Positions 52,109 to 60,872 of a stretch of 64,000 nucleotides of DNA are shown piece after piece. The translations under genes were made by a program, and so were the position numbers. Numbering within the stretch: the stretch's first letter is position 1; each line of letters starts with the position of its first letter. The notes beneath the pieces were generated by a model. The model saw only the letters and a list, made by a program, of their open reading frames with translations. It had not been told where the DNA came from and ran no database searches. Source of the stretch: Leclercia sp. LSNIH1 (GTDB lineage Bacteria > Pseudomonadota > Gammaproteobacteria > Enterobacterales > Enterobacteriaceae); NCBI RefSeq assembly GCF_002902985.1, contig NZ_CP026167.1:3410001-3474000 (forward strand), written 5' to 3'.

Positions 52109-54132
52109 TATTTTTCCTCAGTAAAATCAGATGGTGTAGCCGCCCCGGCCTTCGCCAGCGCGGTCAGTAAGGCCTCTTTGCTCAGCAGGGAGGGCAGAAC
52201 ATGCCCCTGCGGAAGTGAAGGACCAAAAATGGCGTTAAACGGAATGCCGCTGGCGCCGTAGCGCCTCAGGAACTGCTCGATTTCCGCCGAGGGCTGGCTC
52301 CAGTTACCCTGCAACAGGACCACGTCGTCGCGGTTTAAAGCCGCCACTACCTCAGGGCGATGAAGCACCATAACCTCATTAACCCGGCAGTTCAGACACC
52401 AGTCAGCGGTGATATCTACCAGCACGCGCTTTCTGGCAGTCAGGGCCTCGCTGAGCGCGGCCTCACTCAGCGGCTGCCAGTTGAGGGGAGAATCATCCTT
52501 CCCCTGAGGTTGCGGCGCCAGAAACGCATACAGCCCGGCGCCAAACAGGACGCCAAACGCCAGGCTGCGCAGATTCTCTCTGTGATGCGGCATGGCCTTT
52601 GCGCAGCGGTAGAGGAACAACGCCACCATCAGGCCGCCGCCAATCAACACATAGCGTGCGCCCCACTCTTTGACCAGCAATGACATCAGCCAGATGCAGG
52701 AGCCCAGCATCAGGAGCACCAGCACCAGACGCAGTTTCCCCATCCAGGGGCCGGGCTTCGGCAGCCAGCGCGCCACGCAGGGGGCCATGGCGATCGCCAG
52801 CCAGGGAAGGCTCATCCCGATACCCAGCACCAAAAAGACCAGCCACAGTTGATGGACAGGTGCCGCCAGGGCGAAGGTGACGGCCGTGCCGAGGAACGGC
52901 GCCGTACAGGGCGTGGCGAGCAGGGTTGCAAACGCGCCTTCCAGGAAACTCCCACCGATGCCGTTCCCACCGGCGGTAGCCAGCCGGGTAGTGAGCGTGG
53001 AAGGCAGGCGGATTTCCAGCAGGCCCGCAAGGCTGAAACAAAAAATCCACGTCACCAGCACCATCGCGCCAATAAACCACGGATTCTGGAACTGAAAGCC
53101 CCAGCCAATCCAGGCCCCGGACAGCCGAAGACCGGTAACGACCGCCGCCAGCACCAGAAACGAGAAGATGATCCCGCCCGCCGTCGCCAGAAAACGCAGC
53201 CGTGTCTGGCGTCGTGTGCTCCCGGCCAGGGTCATCAGCGACGCGAGCTTGATCCCCAGCACCGGCAGCACGCAGGGCATCAGGTTGAGGATCAGGCCAC
53301 CCACCAGCGCCACGGCCAGGATCTGCCAGAACGTGGTGGAGGGACCGGGGCTGAGCTCAACCGTAAGCTGCTGGCTCTGCGCACCGTCGCTGACCAGCAG
53401 TGCGATCTGCTGTAAACCGTCGGCCGCCAGCGGCTCTCCCTGGCTGTCGCTGACGCTAAACCGTGCGGTCAGGGTGTCGCCCTGAACCGCTGTCTGGAGC
53501 GGAGCAAGCGTCGCCTCCGTCGGGTTATCGGTGAAGAGTTCGGGCCGGGACCAGCCTTGCGGCGAGGTCAGTTTCACCGTCAGGGTGTCGCGGTCCGTGG
53601 CGACGGATTTAACCGCTATCGCGCCGTGTGTCGCAGGAACCGCCCGCATCGCCTCATCCCAGGCGCTGGCAAAGTCCGCCGACGGACCGGCGGCAAGATT
53701 GATATCCAGCGGGAACGTGTTAACCACGCAGAGGTTACTGCACAGCGAAAGCGTCAGTTTCCCGCGCAAACGCTGCACCTCATCGGTGGTGATTTCCAGC
53801 GGAAACACCACCCGACGGTCGTAGCCGACCGAACTAAAGCCAGCGGAAGTAAAGCGCACGGGACGCGGCCAGTGCCACTGGGTAGTGGCCCTGGACGCCC
53901 ACTCTATTACAGGCCGAAAGCCGCCGTCGCCGGGGGTTCGCCAGTAGGTTTTCCACCCTTCATCAGGGGTAACATCCAGCAGCAGGCGAACTTTTCCCTC
54001 TGCTGGCGCATCGTGCCAGACCTGCACCTGAGCGTGGGCATTGTCAGGCGTCATCGGCCAGCCCGGTACTGCAGCGCAGGCCGCGGACAGGCTGAACAAC
54101 AGGAACCACAGGCTCCTGAAAAGCGTTTTCAT
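52108..54132 (-). CDS. scsB: ScsB/DsbD-type thiol-disulfide transmembrane reductase
   Basis: 674 aa. Signal peptide ends AACAA, followed by a periplasmic N-terminal domain with LSLCSNLCVVNTFPL (CxxxC-type pair of ScsB), eight transmembrane helices with the reactive Cys in MPCVLPVLGIKL and TPCTAPFLG, and a C-terminal thioredoxin-like domain with CLNC in DITADWCLNCRVNEVM. It should move electrons from cytoplasmic thioredoxin to periplasmic partners. ScsB proteins serve copper/redox-stress partners. Flanked by the scsA-like and dsbG genes in one operon. Confidence 0.86.
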   Translation of the reverse strand: MKTLFRSLWFLLFSLSAACAAVPGWPMTPDNAHAQVQVWHDAPAEGKVRLLLDVTPDEGWKTYWRTPGDGGFRPVIEWASRATTQWHWPRPVRFTSAGFSSVGYDRRVVFPLEITTDEVQRLRGKLTLSLCSNLCVVNTFPLDINLAAGPSADFASAWDEAMRAVPATHGAIAVKSVATDRDTLTVKLTSPQGWSRPELFTDNPTEATLAPLQTAVQGDTLTARFSVSDSQGEPLAADGLQQIALLVSDGAQSQQLTVELSPGPSTTFWQILAVALVGGLILNLMPCVLPVLGIKLASLMTLAGSTRRQTRLRFLATAGGIIFSFLVLAAVVTGLRLSGAWIGWGFQFQNPWFIGAMVLVTWIFCFSLAGLLEIRLPSTLTTRLATAGGNGIGGSFLEGAFATLLATPCTAPFLGTAVTFALAAPVHQLWLVFLVLGIGMSLPWLAIAMAPCVARWLPKPGPWMGKLRLVLVLLMLGSCIWLMSLLVKEWGARYVLIGGGLMVALFLYRCAKAMPHHRENLRSLAFGVLFGAGLYAFLAPQPQGKDDSPLNWQPLSEAALSEALTARKRVLVDITADWCLNCRVNEVMVLHRPEVVAALNRDDVVLLQGNWSQPSAEIEQFLRRYGASGIPFNAIFGPSLPQGHVLPSLLSKEALLTALAKAGAATPSDFTEEK

Positions 54133-54177
54133 AGTTTTCTCCGTGAAAAATTGACTAAACAGGCACTGCCATGTCAG

Positions 54178-54567
54178 TCATTCACGGAAAACGCAGTTTT
54201 TGAGATGTATTCGAAGGAGCGGAGGACGGAACAGGATCACCGGCCTCGGCAGGACGCTGATTTTGATCAGCACCGCTAAAACGAGAACCAGCAGACCGGG
54301 TAACAGCAGAAGGTTATCAAAATGAAGAGGTTGGGCGGAGAGCAGCGAGTGGGCGCTCAACTCGCAGGGGGACAACCCAGGGGAGGAAAGTTCCTGCGGG
54401 CTATGTTCAGTACTCAACGAGAGCGTGGCGGCTTTGACCTGCATGTGATGCAGGATAGCGGCCCGCTGGGTCAGACAGATCAGCATGACAACACAGGCAA
54501 CGAAAAGCAGCGCGAGGGCTCTCAGTTGCCTGTTTTTATATTGAGTCGGACCGGTCAGGATAGTCAT
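54178..54567 (-). CDS. ScsA-like small membrane protein of the redox operon
   Basis: 129 aa from ATG 54567. One N-terminal helix (about 15-35, ALALLFVACVVMLICLTQ), a central hydrophilic stretch with His/Ser/Cys residues, a second helix (about 80-100) and a basic tail. This is the ScsA/DUF2946-like shape often found before scsB. Function is unknown. The start codon lacks a clear RBS, and a TTG two codons upstream is possible. 45 bp separate it from scsB. Confidence 0.6.
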   Translation of the reverse strand: MTILTGPTQYKNRQLRALALLFVACVVMLICLTQRAAILHHMQVKAATLSLSTEHSPQELSSPGLSPCELSAHSLLSAQPLHFDNLLLLPGLLVLVLAVLIKISVLPRPVILFRPPLLRIHLKNCVFRE

Positions 54568-54675
54568 GGGCAATGAGAATAGTGAGCGACGCCTCTGCGG
54601 GCAAGGGGCAATTTGTAAAGTAATGCCAACCGGCGCGCCGCTTCACCAGTAAGTCGCCCAACGCCTGACGCCCCT

Positions 54676-55152
54676 TTACCCGACCGACATCTCTACCCGC
54701 CTGCCCAATTTACGGGCTAACCCTTGTGCGCCGTCGCGCATTACCCGGTGATGATTCCAGCGAAAAACGGGAGCGGCCAGCGGTGCGAGCAGGTTCATCC
54801 AGCGGGTAGTGGTGCGGATATCCCAGTCATACCTGACGAGCGTGTTGCCCTCGTGCTCAGAAAAAGACCACACGCCGCGCCCTTCCACCTCACCGCTGGC
54901 TTCCCCTTCCAACAGCGAGAGGGGCTGAATGGTGAGCACGTGGATATCAAAGGTTAACCGATACGGAAGCGCCCCCTTCCAGGTATAGCGATGCAGGGCG
55001 CCAATTCCCCGGGCATCCCCTCTCTTTAGCTCGATAACCTGCTCCAGGCTTCCCCACCATTCGGGCCACACATCGGGATGCGATAAAATCGCCCAGACCT
55101 CCTGGAGCGAGGCCTCCACCCGCCAGAGTGTGGAAAAGGTATAATCAGCCAT
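54676..55152 (-). CDS. SRPBCC (polyketide cyclase-like) family protein
   Basis: 158 aa. MADYTFSTLWRVEASLQEVWAILSHPDVWPEWWGSLEQVIELKRGD is the START/Bet v1-like N-terminus (helix after strand 1, then WPEWW), and the long C-terminal helix is present. Members bind hydrophobic ligands; no ligand can be assigned. It stands alone between the redox operon and the SDR/regulator cluster. Confidence 0.75.
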   Translation of the reverse strand: MADYTFSTLWRVEASLQEVWAILSHPDVWPEWWGSLEQVIELKRGDARGIGALHRYTWKGALPYRLTFDIHVLTIQPLSLLEGEASGEVEGRGVWSFSEHEGNTLVRYDWDIRTTTRWMNLLAPLAAPVFRWNHHRVMRDGAQGLARKLGRRVEMSVG

Positions 55153-55239
55153 AGGGCACGCCTTCCAGTGATTGTCTCCTGCATTACGCTTCAGTATGTC
55201 GGATAACCGCTAAACGTGCAGGATTGACTGTGGCGGATT

Positions 55240-55986
55240 CTACATGAGATGCGCCGCCATCTGCCGGGCATCCTCTCCGGCCGGTAAACGGATCGGCGTA
55301 TCCGGATCCGTTGCCATCTGCCAGATGGCTTTTGCCACATCCTCGGGTAAGGTTACGCTCGCATGCGCATCCTGCATGCCCTGAAAGACACGCTCGCTCA
55401 ACGCGGCATACTCTTCGGGTATCGATCCCATGATCCGTTGCGCATTTTCGCCGAAACGGGTCGCAGGCGAACGCCCGGGCAGCACCAGGCCCACGCGGAT
55501 ATTAAACGGCGCAAGCTCAATTGCCAGAGATTCGGTGAACGCATTAACTGCCGCCTTACTGGCGGTATAGACCGCAAGCAGCGGCAGCGGTTGAAGGGTC
55601 ACCGCAGACGTGACATTCACGATCACCCCTGAACGACGTTGTCTGAACTGTGGGAGTACGGCCCGGGTCATGGCGAGGGTGCCAAGCGTGTTGGTTTCAA
55701 AAATGTCTCTGACCGCCTCCGGGGAGACACCTTCCAGGGCGTTTAACATCCCCACCCCGGCGTTGTTGACCAGAACATTGATGCCGCCGGCGTCAGCGAT
55801 CGCCCGATCGATGCTCGGCTGCGAAGTGACATCGAGGCTCAGGAGACGTAAACGATCGCTCCCGGGAAGAAGATTCTCCTGCGGTGTGCGCATCGTCGCA
55901 ATCACCTTCCAGCCCTGCTCAAGAAAATACCGTGCGGTTTCCAGACCAAAACCTGACGAACAGCCGGTAATCATAACCGTTTTCAT
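55240..55986 (-). CDS. SDR family oxidoreductase
   Basis: 248 aa from ATG 55986 (MKTVMITGCSSGFGLETARYFLEQGWKVIATMR). It has cofactor motif TGCSSGFG, NNAGVG, catalytic Ser in NVTSAVTL and YTASKAAV (Tyr-x3-Lys). Classical SDR with intact triad; specificity unknown. Divergent from the AraC gene at 56085, whose target it probably is. Confidence 0.83.
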   Translation of the reverse strand: MKTVMITGCSSGFGLETARYFLEQGWKVIATMRTPQENLLPGSDRLRLLSLDVTSQPSIDRAIADAGGINVLVNNAGVGMLNALEGVSPEAVRDIFETNTLGTLAMTRAVLPQFRQRRSGVIVNVTSAVTLQPLPLLAVYTASKAAVNAFTESLAIELAPFNIRVGLVLPGRSPATRFGENAQRIMGSIPEEYAALSERVFQGMQDAHASVTLPEDVAKAIWQMATDPDTPIRLPAGEDARQMAAHLM

Positions 55987-56084
55987 AATCACTCCTGCGT
56001 GTGGTTTGCCTGAGCACATAATAGACAGCGCCGGCTGGACGATATATATTCAAAAGTCCGTTATTCTTTAGCAGGAGTCCGGAA

Positions 56085-57014
56085 ATGAGCGACCCGTTAG
56101 CCGAAGCCATCGCCATGTTAAAACTCAAAGCGGTGCTGACAAAAACGGTAACCGGCGCGGGCGCCTGGCGGGTCCGCCGTTCGGATGAGGGGTTGTCATT
56201 CTACTGCGCTGTGCTTGAAGGGGCGTGCCGCCTTGAGCGCGAAGGCGATGAGCCCCTCACGCTGCATGCCGGTGACTTTGTTTTAATACCCGCAGCCTAC
56301 AACTTTGCGTTGACGAGCCTCGTCCCGCCTGCTTCGCCAGGTGTCGATACTATCCCCATCGAAGTGGCAGAGAGACATTTCCGGCTCGGCGATCCCCATG
56401 CTGACCCTGAAATGCTGGCGCTGGTTGGTCACTGCATGTCTGAATCACCCGATGCGGGTTTGCTGGTTTCATTGTTGCCCGGGCTTGTGTTTGTGCGTGA
56501 TGAAAAGCGTCTTTCGCTGCTGGTCGGATTGTTAAAGGATGAAGCCCAGGCGCAACGCTCCGGAAAAGCGTTCATGCTGGCGCGCATGCTGGAACTGCTC
56601 TTTATCGAGGCTATCCGCTCTGGCACATCCCTCGCCACGCCCGGATTAGTGCGTGGTCTGGCCGATCCCCGTATCGCCCAGGCGATACGGCTGATACATC
56701 AGGAGCCTGCCAGAAAATGGACGGTGCAGGCGCTGGCCAGTCGCTGCGCCCTCTCCCGCTCGATGCTGTTTGAGCGCTTTACGGAGATGACCGGGGTCAC
56801 GCCGATGGGATACCTGCTCTCCTGGCGCATGACCCTCGCCATGCAACTGCTGTGCGATACCGGCGTCACGGTCGCCGAAGTGGCAGAGCGCACGGGTTAC
56901 GGCTCCGCCAGCGCATTCAGCGTGGCGTTTACCCGCTATGTCGGTGTGCCGCCGGGGAAATATGCGCAGCATCGCGCGGCGGTTAAACATGTCGGGCTCG
57001 CCGACACCGGTTAA
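56085..57014 (+). CDS. AraC-family regulator (cupin-6 type)
   Basis: 309 aa. An N-terminal cupin-like sensor domain (about 10-190: EGACRLEREGDEPLTLHAGDFVLIPAAYNF) and C-terminal AraC HTH (about 200-300: WTVQALASRCALSRSMLFERFTEMTGVTPMGYLLSWRM...AERTGYGSASAFSVAFTRYVGVPPGKY). It is divergent from the SDR gene over a 98-bp gap. The stop overlaps the convergent XRE pseudogene by four bases. Confidence 0.85.
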   Translation: MSDPLAEAIAMLKLKAVLTKTVTGAGAWRVRRSDEGLSFYCAVLEGACRLEREGDEPLTLHAGDFVLIPAAYNFALTSLVPPASPGVDTIPIEVAERHFRLGDPHADPEMLALVGHCMSESPDAGLLVSLLPGLVFVRDEKRLSLLVGLLKDEAQAQRSGKAFMLARMLELLFIEAIRSGTSLATPGLVRGLADPRIAQAIRLIHQEPARKWTVQALASRCALSRSMLFERFTEMTGVTPMGYLLSWRMTLAMQLLCDTGVTVAEVAERTGYGSASAFSVAFTRYVGVPPGKYAQHRAAVKHVGLADTG

Positions 57015-57849
57015 TCACAGAGCGGGGATTGTCTGAGCTGGGCATCAATTTTCAGGCGGCTCTCCTCTGTCGCCGGGTTAAACACCAGCATCGCCAGATC
57101 CGGCCGCCCCTCCACCGCAAAGGTTGAGAATTCAAGCTCTATCGCGCCGGCCTGGGGATGATAGATACGCTTCACCCCCTCACCGTGACTGGCGACATCG
57201 TTACTCTGCCACCAGGCAGCAAATTCCGGGCTCTGACGGGAAAGTTCGGCAATCAGGCTGGTGGTTTCCGGCGATGTTCCCGCGCGCGCCACGTCAGCAC
57301 GAAACGCGTAAACCACCAACCGCGCCACCGCCTGCCAGTCATCCTGCGCCCGGCGTACTGCCGGATCGGTGAACAGGTGGCGCAGAACGTTACGCTCTGT
57401 TGCGGGCAGACGCGCATAATCGGTTAAAACGCATGCGGCGGCGCGATTCCAGGCAATGACGTCCCAGGTAATGGTTTTGACGATGGCAGGGATGCTCAAT
57501 GCATCCAGAACCCGCTGTAATCGTGGCGCGATTTCGGCAGAAACGGTGAAACGGGTGCCGGGCGGATGGCCGAATGCCAGCATAAACAGGTGCTCGCGTT
57601 CCGGTGAGGTCAGGCGTAGCCCGCTGGCGATACGGTAAGTACCTCCCGCGACGGCGCGCCGCCGCGTCCCTGTTCAAGCCAGGTGTACCAGACCGGGCTG
57701 ATACTGGCGAGCTGAGCAACCTCTTCCCGGCGCAATCCGGGCGTGCGTCGCCTGCCCGGGCTAAAGCCAAAGGTGGCCGGATCGAGGCGTAAACGTCGCG
57801 CCCGCAGAAAATCGCCCAGTGACTGCATAGCAGTGTGCATCGTCGTCAT
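57011..57849 (-). pseudogene. XRE/MmyB-type regulator disrupted by a one-base deletion
   Basis: The N-terminal part (ATG 57849) encodes MTTMHTAMQSLGDFLRARRLRL...RRRTPGLRREEVAQLASISPVWYTWLEQGRGGAPSREVL, the MmyB-family HTH. At about 57630-57637 the frame shifts: the natural continuation RIASGLRLTSPEREHLFMLAFGHPPGTRF is in a neighbouring frame and runs to 57011 with the MmyB ligand domain (residues through ...DLAMLVFNPATEESRLKIDAQL). One missing base in the GTACTTACCGTATCG region would join them. Native length would be about 280 aa. A sequencing error is possible. It is divergent from the epimerase at 57941. Confidence 0.8.
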
Positions 57850-57940
57850 CCTGTTAAGGTTTATACCCTGATAATGTCTCTACTTTTCTCGTCTGACTAT
57901 AGCGCTACTCTGTTCCGGAACCCTACTCTGGAGGTGTGTT

Positions 57941-58846
57941 ATGCGAGTTTTTCTTACCGGCGCAAGTGGCTTTATTGGCTCCCGGATCCTCACTGAACTG
58001 CTGGCGGCCGGACATCAGGTTACCGCGCTCGCCCGCTCGGAGAGCAGCGCGCAGGCGCTCAGGAATACGGGGGCGGAGGTTCATCGCGGAACCCTGGATG
58101 ACCCCGATACGTTAGCGGCGGGCGCACAGCATGCGGAAGCGGTGATCCATACGGCTTTTGATCATGATTTTCACCGTTTCGTCGAGAACTGTGAAAAGGA
58201 TCGGCGGGCTATCCATGCCATGGGCCAGGCGCTGAAAGGCAGCGATCGCCCGTTGATTATTACGTCAGGAACCGGCATGGGCGATGACACCGCCACGGCA
58301 TTAGCGCAGGAAAAGCACTTTAACGCCGGGAACAGCCATCCCCGGGTGGCAACAGAAACTGAAGGCAATGCGCTGCTTGCTGAAGGTGTTAATGTGCAGG
58401 TTGTGCGTCTGCCACAGGTGCATGATACCCGGCGCCAGGGCCTCATCACCTGGTATATTCAGCACGCGATTGAGAAAGGCGTTGTGGCCTGCATCGGTGA
58501 GGGCGATAACCGCTGGTCGGCGGCGCACGTCAGCGATGTCGCCGCGCTCTACCGACAGGTGCTGGAGCGTGGCGAAAGCGGTCAACGCTACCACGCTGTT
58601 GCCGAAGAAGGGGTGCCCCTCCGGCAGATCGCAGAAATCATTGCCCGCAAGCTCGATCTGCCGTACATCTCGCTCCCCTCCTCAGAGGCTGAAGCGCATT
58701 TTGGCTGGTTCGCTATTTTCGCCGCCATAAACCTGCGCGCATCCTCCGCCTGGACACGTCAGCAGTTGGGCTGGCATCCCACCGGCCCCGGCCTGCTCGA
58801 GGATCTGGAGAATATGGATTACGCGCCGCTGTTATCCTCCCGCTAG
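57941..58846 (+). CDS. NAD(P)-dependent epimerase/SDR family protein
   Basis: 301 aa extended/atypical SDR. MRVFLTGASGFIGSRILTELLAAGHQVTALARSE has the TGASGFIG cofactor motif. AGAQHAEAVIHTAFDH and late ASSAWTRQQLGWHPTGPGLLEDLE match the bacterial NAD(P)H-binding 3-beta-HSD-like subfamily. The typical YxxxK is not obvious. It is divergent from the broken XRE gene, suggesting loss of its own repressor. Confidence 0.8.
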   Translation: MRVFLTGASGFIGSRILTELLAAGHQVTALARSESSAQALRNTGAEVHRGTLDDPDTLAAGAQHAEAVIHTAFDHDFHRFVENCEKDRRAIHAMGQALKGSDRPLIITSGTGMGDDTATALAQEKHFNAGNSHPRVATETEGNALLAEGVNVQVVRLPQVHDTRRQGLITWYIQHAIEKGVVACIGEGDNRWSAAHVSDVAALYRQVLERGESGQRYHAVAEEGVPLRQIAEIIARKLDLPYISLPSSEAEAHFGWFAIFAAINLRASSAWTRQQLGWHPTGPGLLEDLENMDYAPLLSSR

Positions 58847-58907
58847 CCATCCCGCCCGGCGTCACCGTTGTGACGCCGGGAAAACGCCCTACCGGTTATA
58901 CGCCCAG

Positions 58908-58994
58908 TCAGCCGTTGTTAAGCAGCGCATTCGCGACCGAGCCGCCCTGCTGACCCGTCGCGCCAAAAACCAGAATCACAGAAGCGTTGTTCAT
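58908..58994 (-). pseudogene. Truncated NmrA-type NAD(P)-binding gene remnant
   Basis: ATG 58994 opens MNNASVILVFGATGQQGGSVANALLNNG then TGA at 58908-58910. VFGATGQQGGSVAxAL is the N-terminal dinucleotide motif of NmrA-like proteins, normally followed by about 260 more residues. The ATG overlaps the stop of the MBL gene (ATGA), so an intact gene was once translationally coupled to it. The rest is lost. Confidence 0.65.
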
Positions 58995-59857
58995 TGTTGC
59001 GTACTCCCGAAAAAGGTTGGCGTGTCATTCGCATCAGTCCAGCGATAGTGCCCATGTTCATCAACACTCAGCCAGCCGCAGGAGGAGCCAGCGAAATGGG
59101 CGCTACACCACAGGGCGTTATGTTCCGCACACCATGCCATCGCCCGACGCCGTGACTTTTCCGCCTCGTGATGGTCGCTGCAAAACACCGAATTCCATTC
59201 CGGGTGGCTAAACTGCCACGGTGAATGTGCAATATCCCCGGCAAAGAAGGCATATTCGCCGCCCGCAGAGAGGATCAACGCCGCATGATCAGGGCTGTGC
59301 CCGGGCATGGGGGTATAAGAAATTCTGCCGCTAAATACCGGCTGCGCGGCCACATCAACGGTTTCCAGCAGGCCCGCGTCAATCACCGGCAACAGGCTGT
59401 CGAGCCATAAATTCCGGTAGCGGTCACTGTTTTGTACCCGAATAAGCTCTTTCTCAGAGCAGATATAACGCGCGTTGGGAAACATCGGCACCCAGCGGTT
59501 ATCCCGCCAGAGAGTGTTCCAGCCAACATGGTCAGTGTGCAGGTGAGTCAGTAATACCAGGGTCACCTCTTCCGGCTTAATGCCCGAGGCCAGAAAATTC
59601 TCCAGGTAGCCTGTGTGCAATTGATGGTAAAACGGATTACCACCGCGTTCGCGACCATTACCGGTGCCGGTATCAATCACAATAATATCGTCGGGAGTAC
59701 GTATGACCCAACTGTGGATCGACAGCGGTACGCTCTGACGGGCCCATTCTGCGTCTGCGGGCCGGAGATAATCAGGATATAACTCCGCTGTTGGTATTTT
59801 AATTTCTCGCTCCATGATCTTAAAAATAACCGTGTCGCCTATCCGGTAAGATTGCAT
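58991..59857 (-). CDS. MBL-fold metallo-hydrolase
   Basis: 288 aa from ATG 59857 (MQSYRIGDTVIFKIMEREIKIPTAELYPDYL) after GGAGGGCGTT. Metal motif THLHTDHVGWNT, later His/Asp in GHSPDHAALIL and AGDIAHSPWQF, the dinuclear-zinc layout of lactonase/hydrolase-type MBL proteins. It may be an AHL-lactonase-like enzyme, but substrate cannot be assigned. Divergent from the LysR at 59946, its likely regulator. Confidence 0.83.
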   Translation of the reverse strand: MQSYRIGDTVIFKIMEREIKIPTAELYPDYLRPADAEWARQSVPLSIHSWVIRTPDDIIVIDTGTGNGRERGGNPFYHQLHTGYLENFLASGIKPEEVTLVLLTHLHTDHVGWNTLWRDNRWVPMFPNARYICSEKELIRVQNSDRYRNLWLDSLLPVIDAGLLETVDVAAQPVFSGRISYTPMPGHSPDHAALILSAGGEYAFFAGDIAHSPWQFSHPEWNSVFCSDHHEAEKSRRRAMAWCAEHNALWCSAHFAGSSCGWLSVDEHGHYRWTDANDTPTFFGSTQQ

Positions 59858-59945
59858 AACGCCCTCCGCCTGTTCTCGGCATAGTTGATTTACCAGGTTG
59901 AGATTCACTATGCTGCTGGGATAAATAACATTCAAATTGATTAAC

Positions 59946-60872
59946 ATGATGAAGAAAATCATTGAAAATGATTTTAACCGGATAGATTTGAATCTCCTGA
60001 CGGTGTTTCTGGTGTTATACCGGGAAGCGAGCGTCACCCGTACCGCAGAGGTGCTGCATCTTGGGCAACCGGCCATCAGCGGGGCGTTGAAAAGACTGCG
60101 GGAGATGTTTGATGACCCGCTGTTCGTTCGCGCGGCCCGGGGGATGCTGCCGACACCGCGCGCCGAAGCCTTGATGGTTCATATGCAACCGCTGATGGAA
60201 AACCTGCATACCGTCATTTTTGGCGCTCAGGACTTCTCTCCCGCCACGGCAAAACGGACCTTTCGCCTGGGCATAAGCGACTGGAGCGAGCACTGGCTGA
60301 TGCCGGATCTCCTGCCCGCCATCGCCCATCAGGCACCTGGCGTGGCGCTGCATAGTCTCCCCGCCGATCCCTTTCAGGTACGTCGATTACTGGAGGAGGA
60401 TGCCATTGATATTGCCGTTTCGCTGAACAAGCAGAGCACGGGAGAGATCGTGAGCGAGCCCGTCATGACAATGGGCGTTTCGACGCTCTGGTCAGCAGAG
60501 CAGATCCCCTGTGAAGGGCCCTTGTCGGTAAACGACTTTATCGCTTATGAACATGTTATGGTGTCGTATCGCGAATCAAGCCACAGTGAAATTGACCGGC
60601 AGCTTGCCAGCCAGGGGTTGCAGCGGCGCGTGCGTTACGTGACGGCCAATTTTTCCACCTTTCCTCTGCTGTTAACCACGATGCCCGTTTTCGCCACGGT
60701 TCCCGACGGACTGGCCCGACGATGGCAGCAGCATTTTGCTTTACGCACCAGCGCCACGCCCGTGAATTATCCCTCGTTTACGTTGTGTCTGTTGCGCCAC
60801 AAGCGCCGGGCGCAGGATCCGGCGCTGAACTGGCTGGTGGAGCAGTTAAAAAGAGCCATACAGCGCGTTTAA
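59946..60872 (+). CDS. LysR-family regulator (NodD/LeuO-type HTH)
   Basis: 308 aa from ATG 59946 (MMKKIIENDFNRIDLNLLTVFLVLYREASVTRTAEVLHLGQPAISGALKRLREMFDDPLFVRAARGMLPTPRAE), the NodD/LeuO/PnbR-type HTH. An in-frame TTG at 59937 is possible. It shares an 88-bp gap with the MBL gene and converges on the next LysR gene with a four-base overlap. Confidence 0.82.
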   Translation: MMKKIIENDFNRIDLNLLTVFLVLYREASVTRTAEVLHLGQPAISGALKRLREMFDDPLFVRAARGMLPTPRAEALMVHMQPLMENLHTVIFGAQDFSPATAKRTFRLGISDWSEHWLMPDLLPAIAHQAPGVALHSLPADPFQVRRLLEEDAIDIAVSLNKQSTGEIVSEPVMTMGVSTLWSAEQIPCEGPLSVNDFIAYEHVMVSYRESSHSEIDRQLASQGLQRRVRYVTANFSTFPLLLTTMPVFATVPDGLARRWQQHFALRTSATPVNYPSFTLCLLRHKRRAQDPALNWLVEQLKRAIQRV

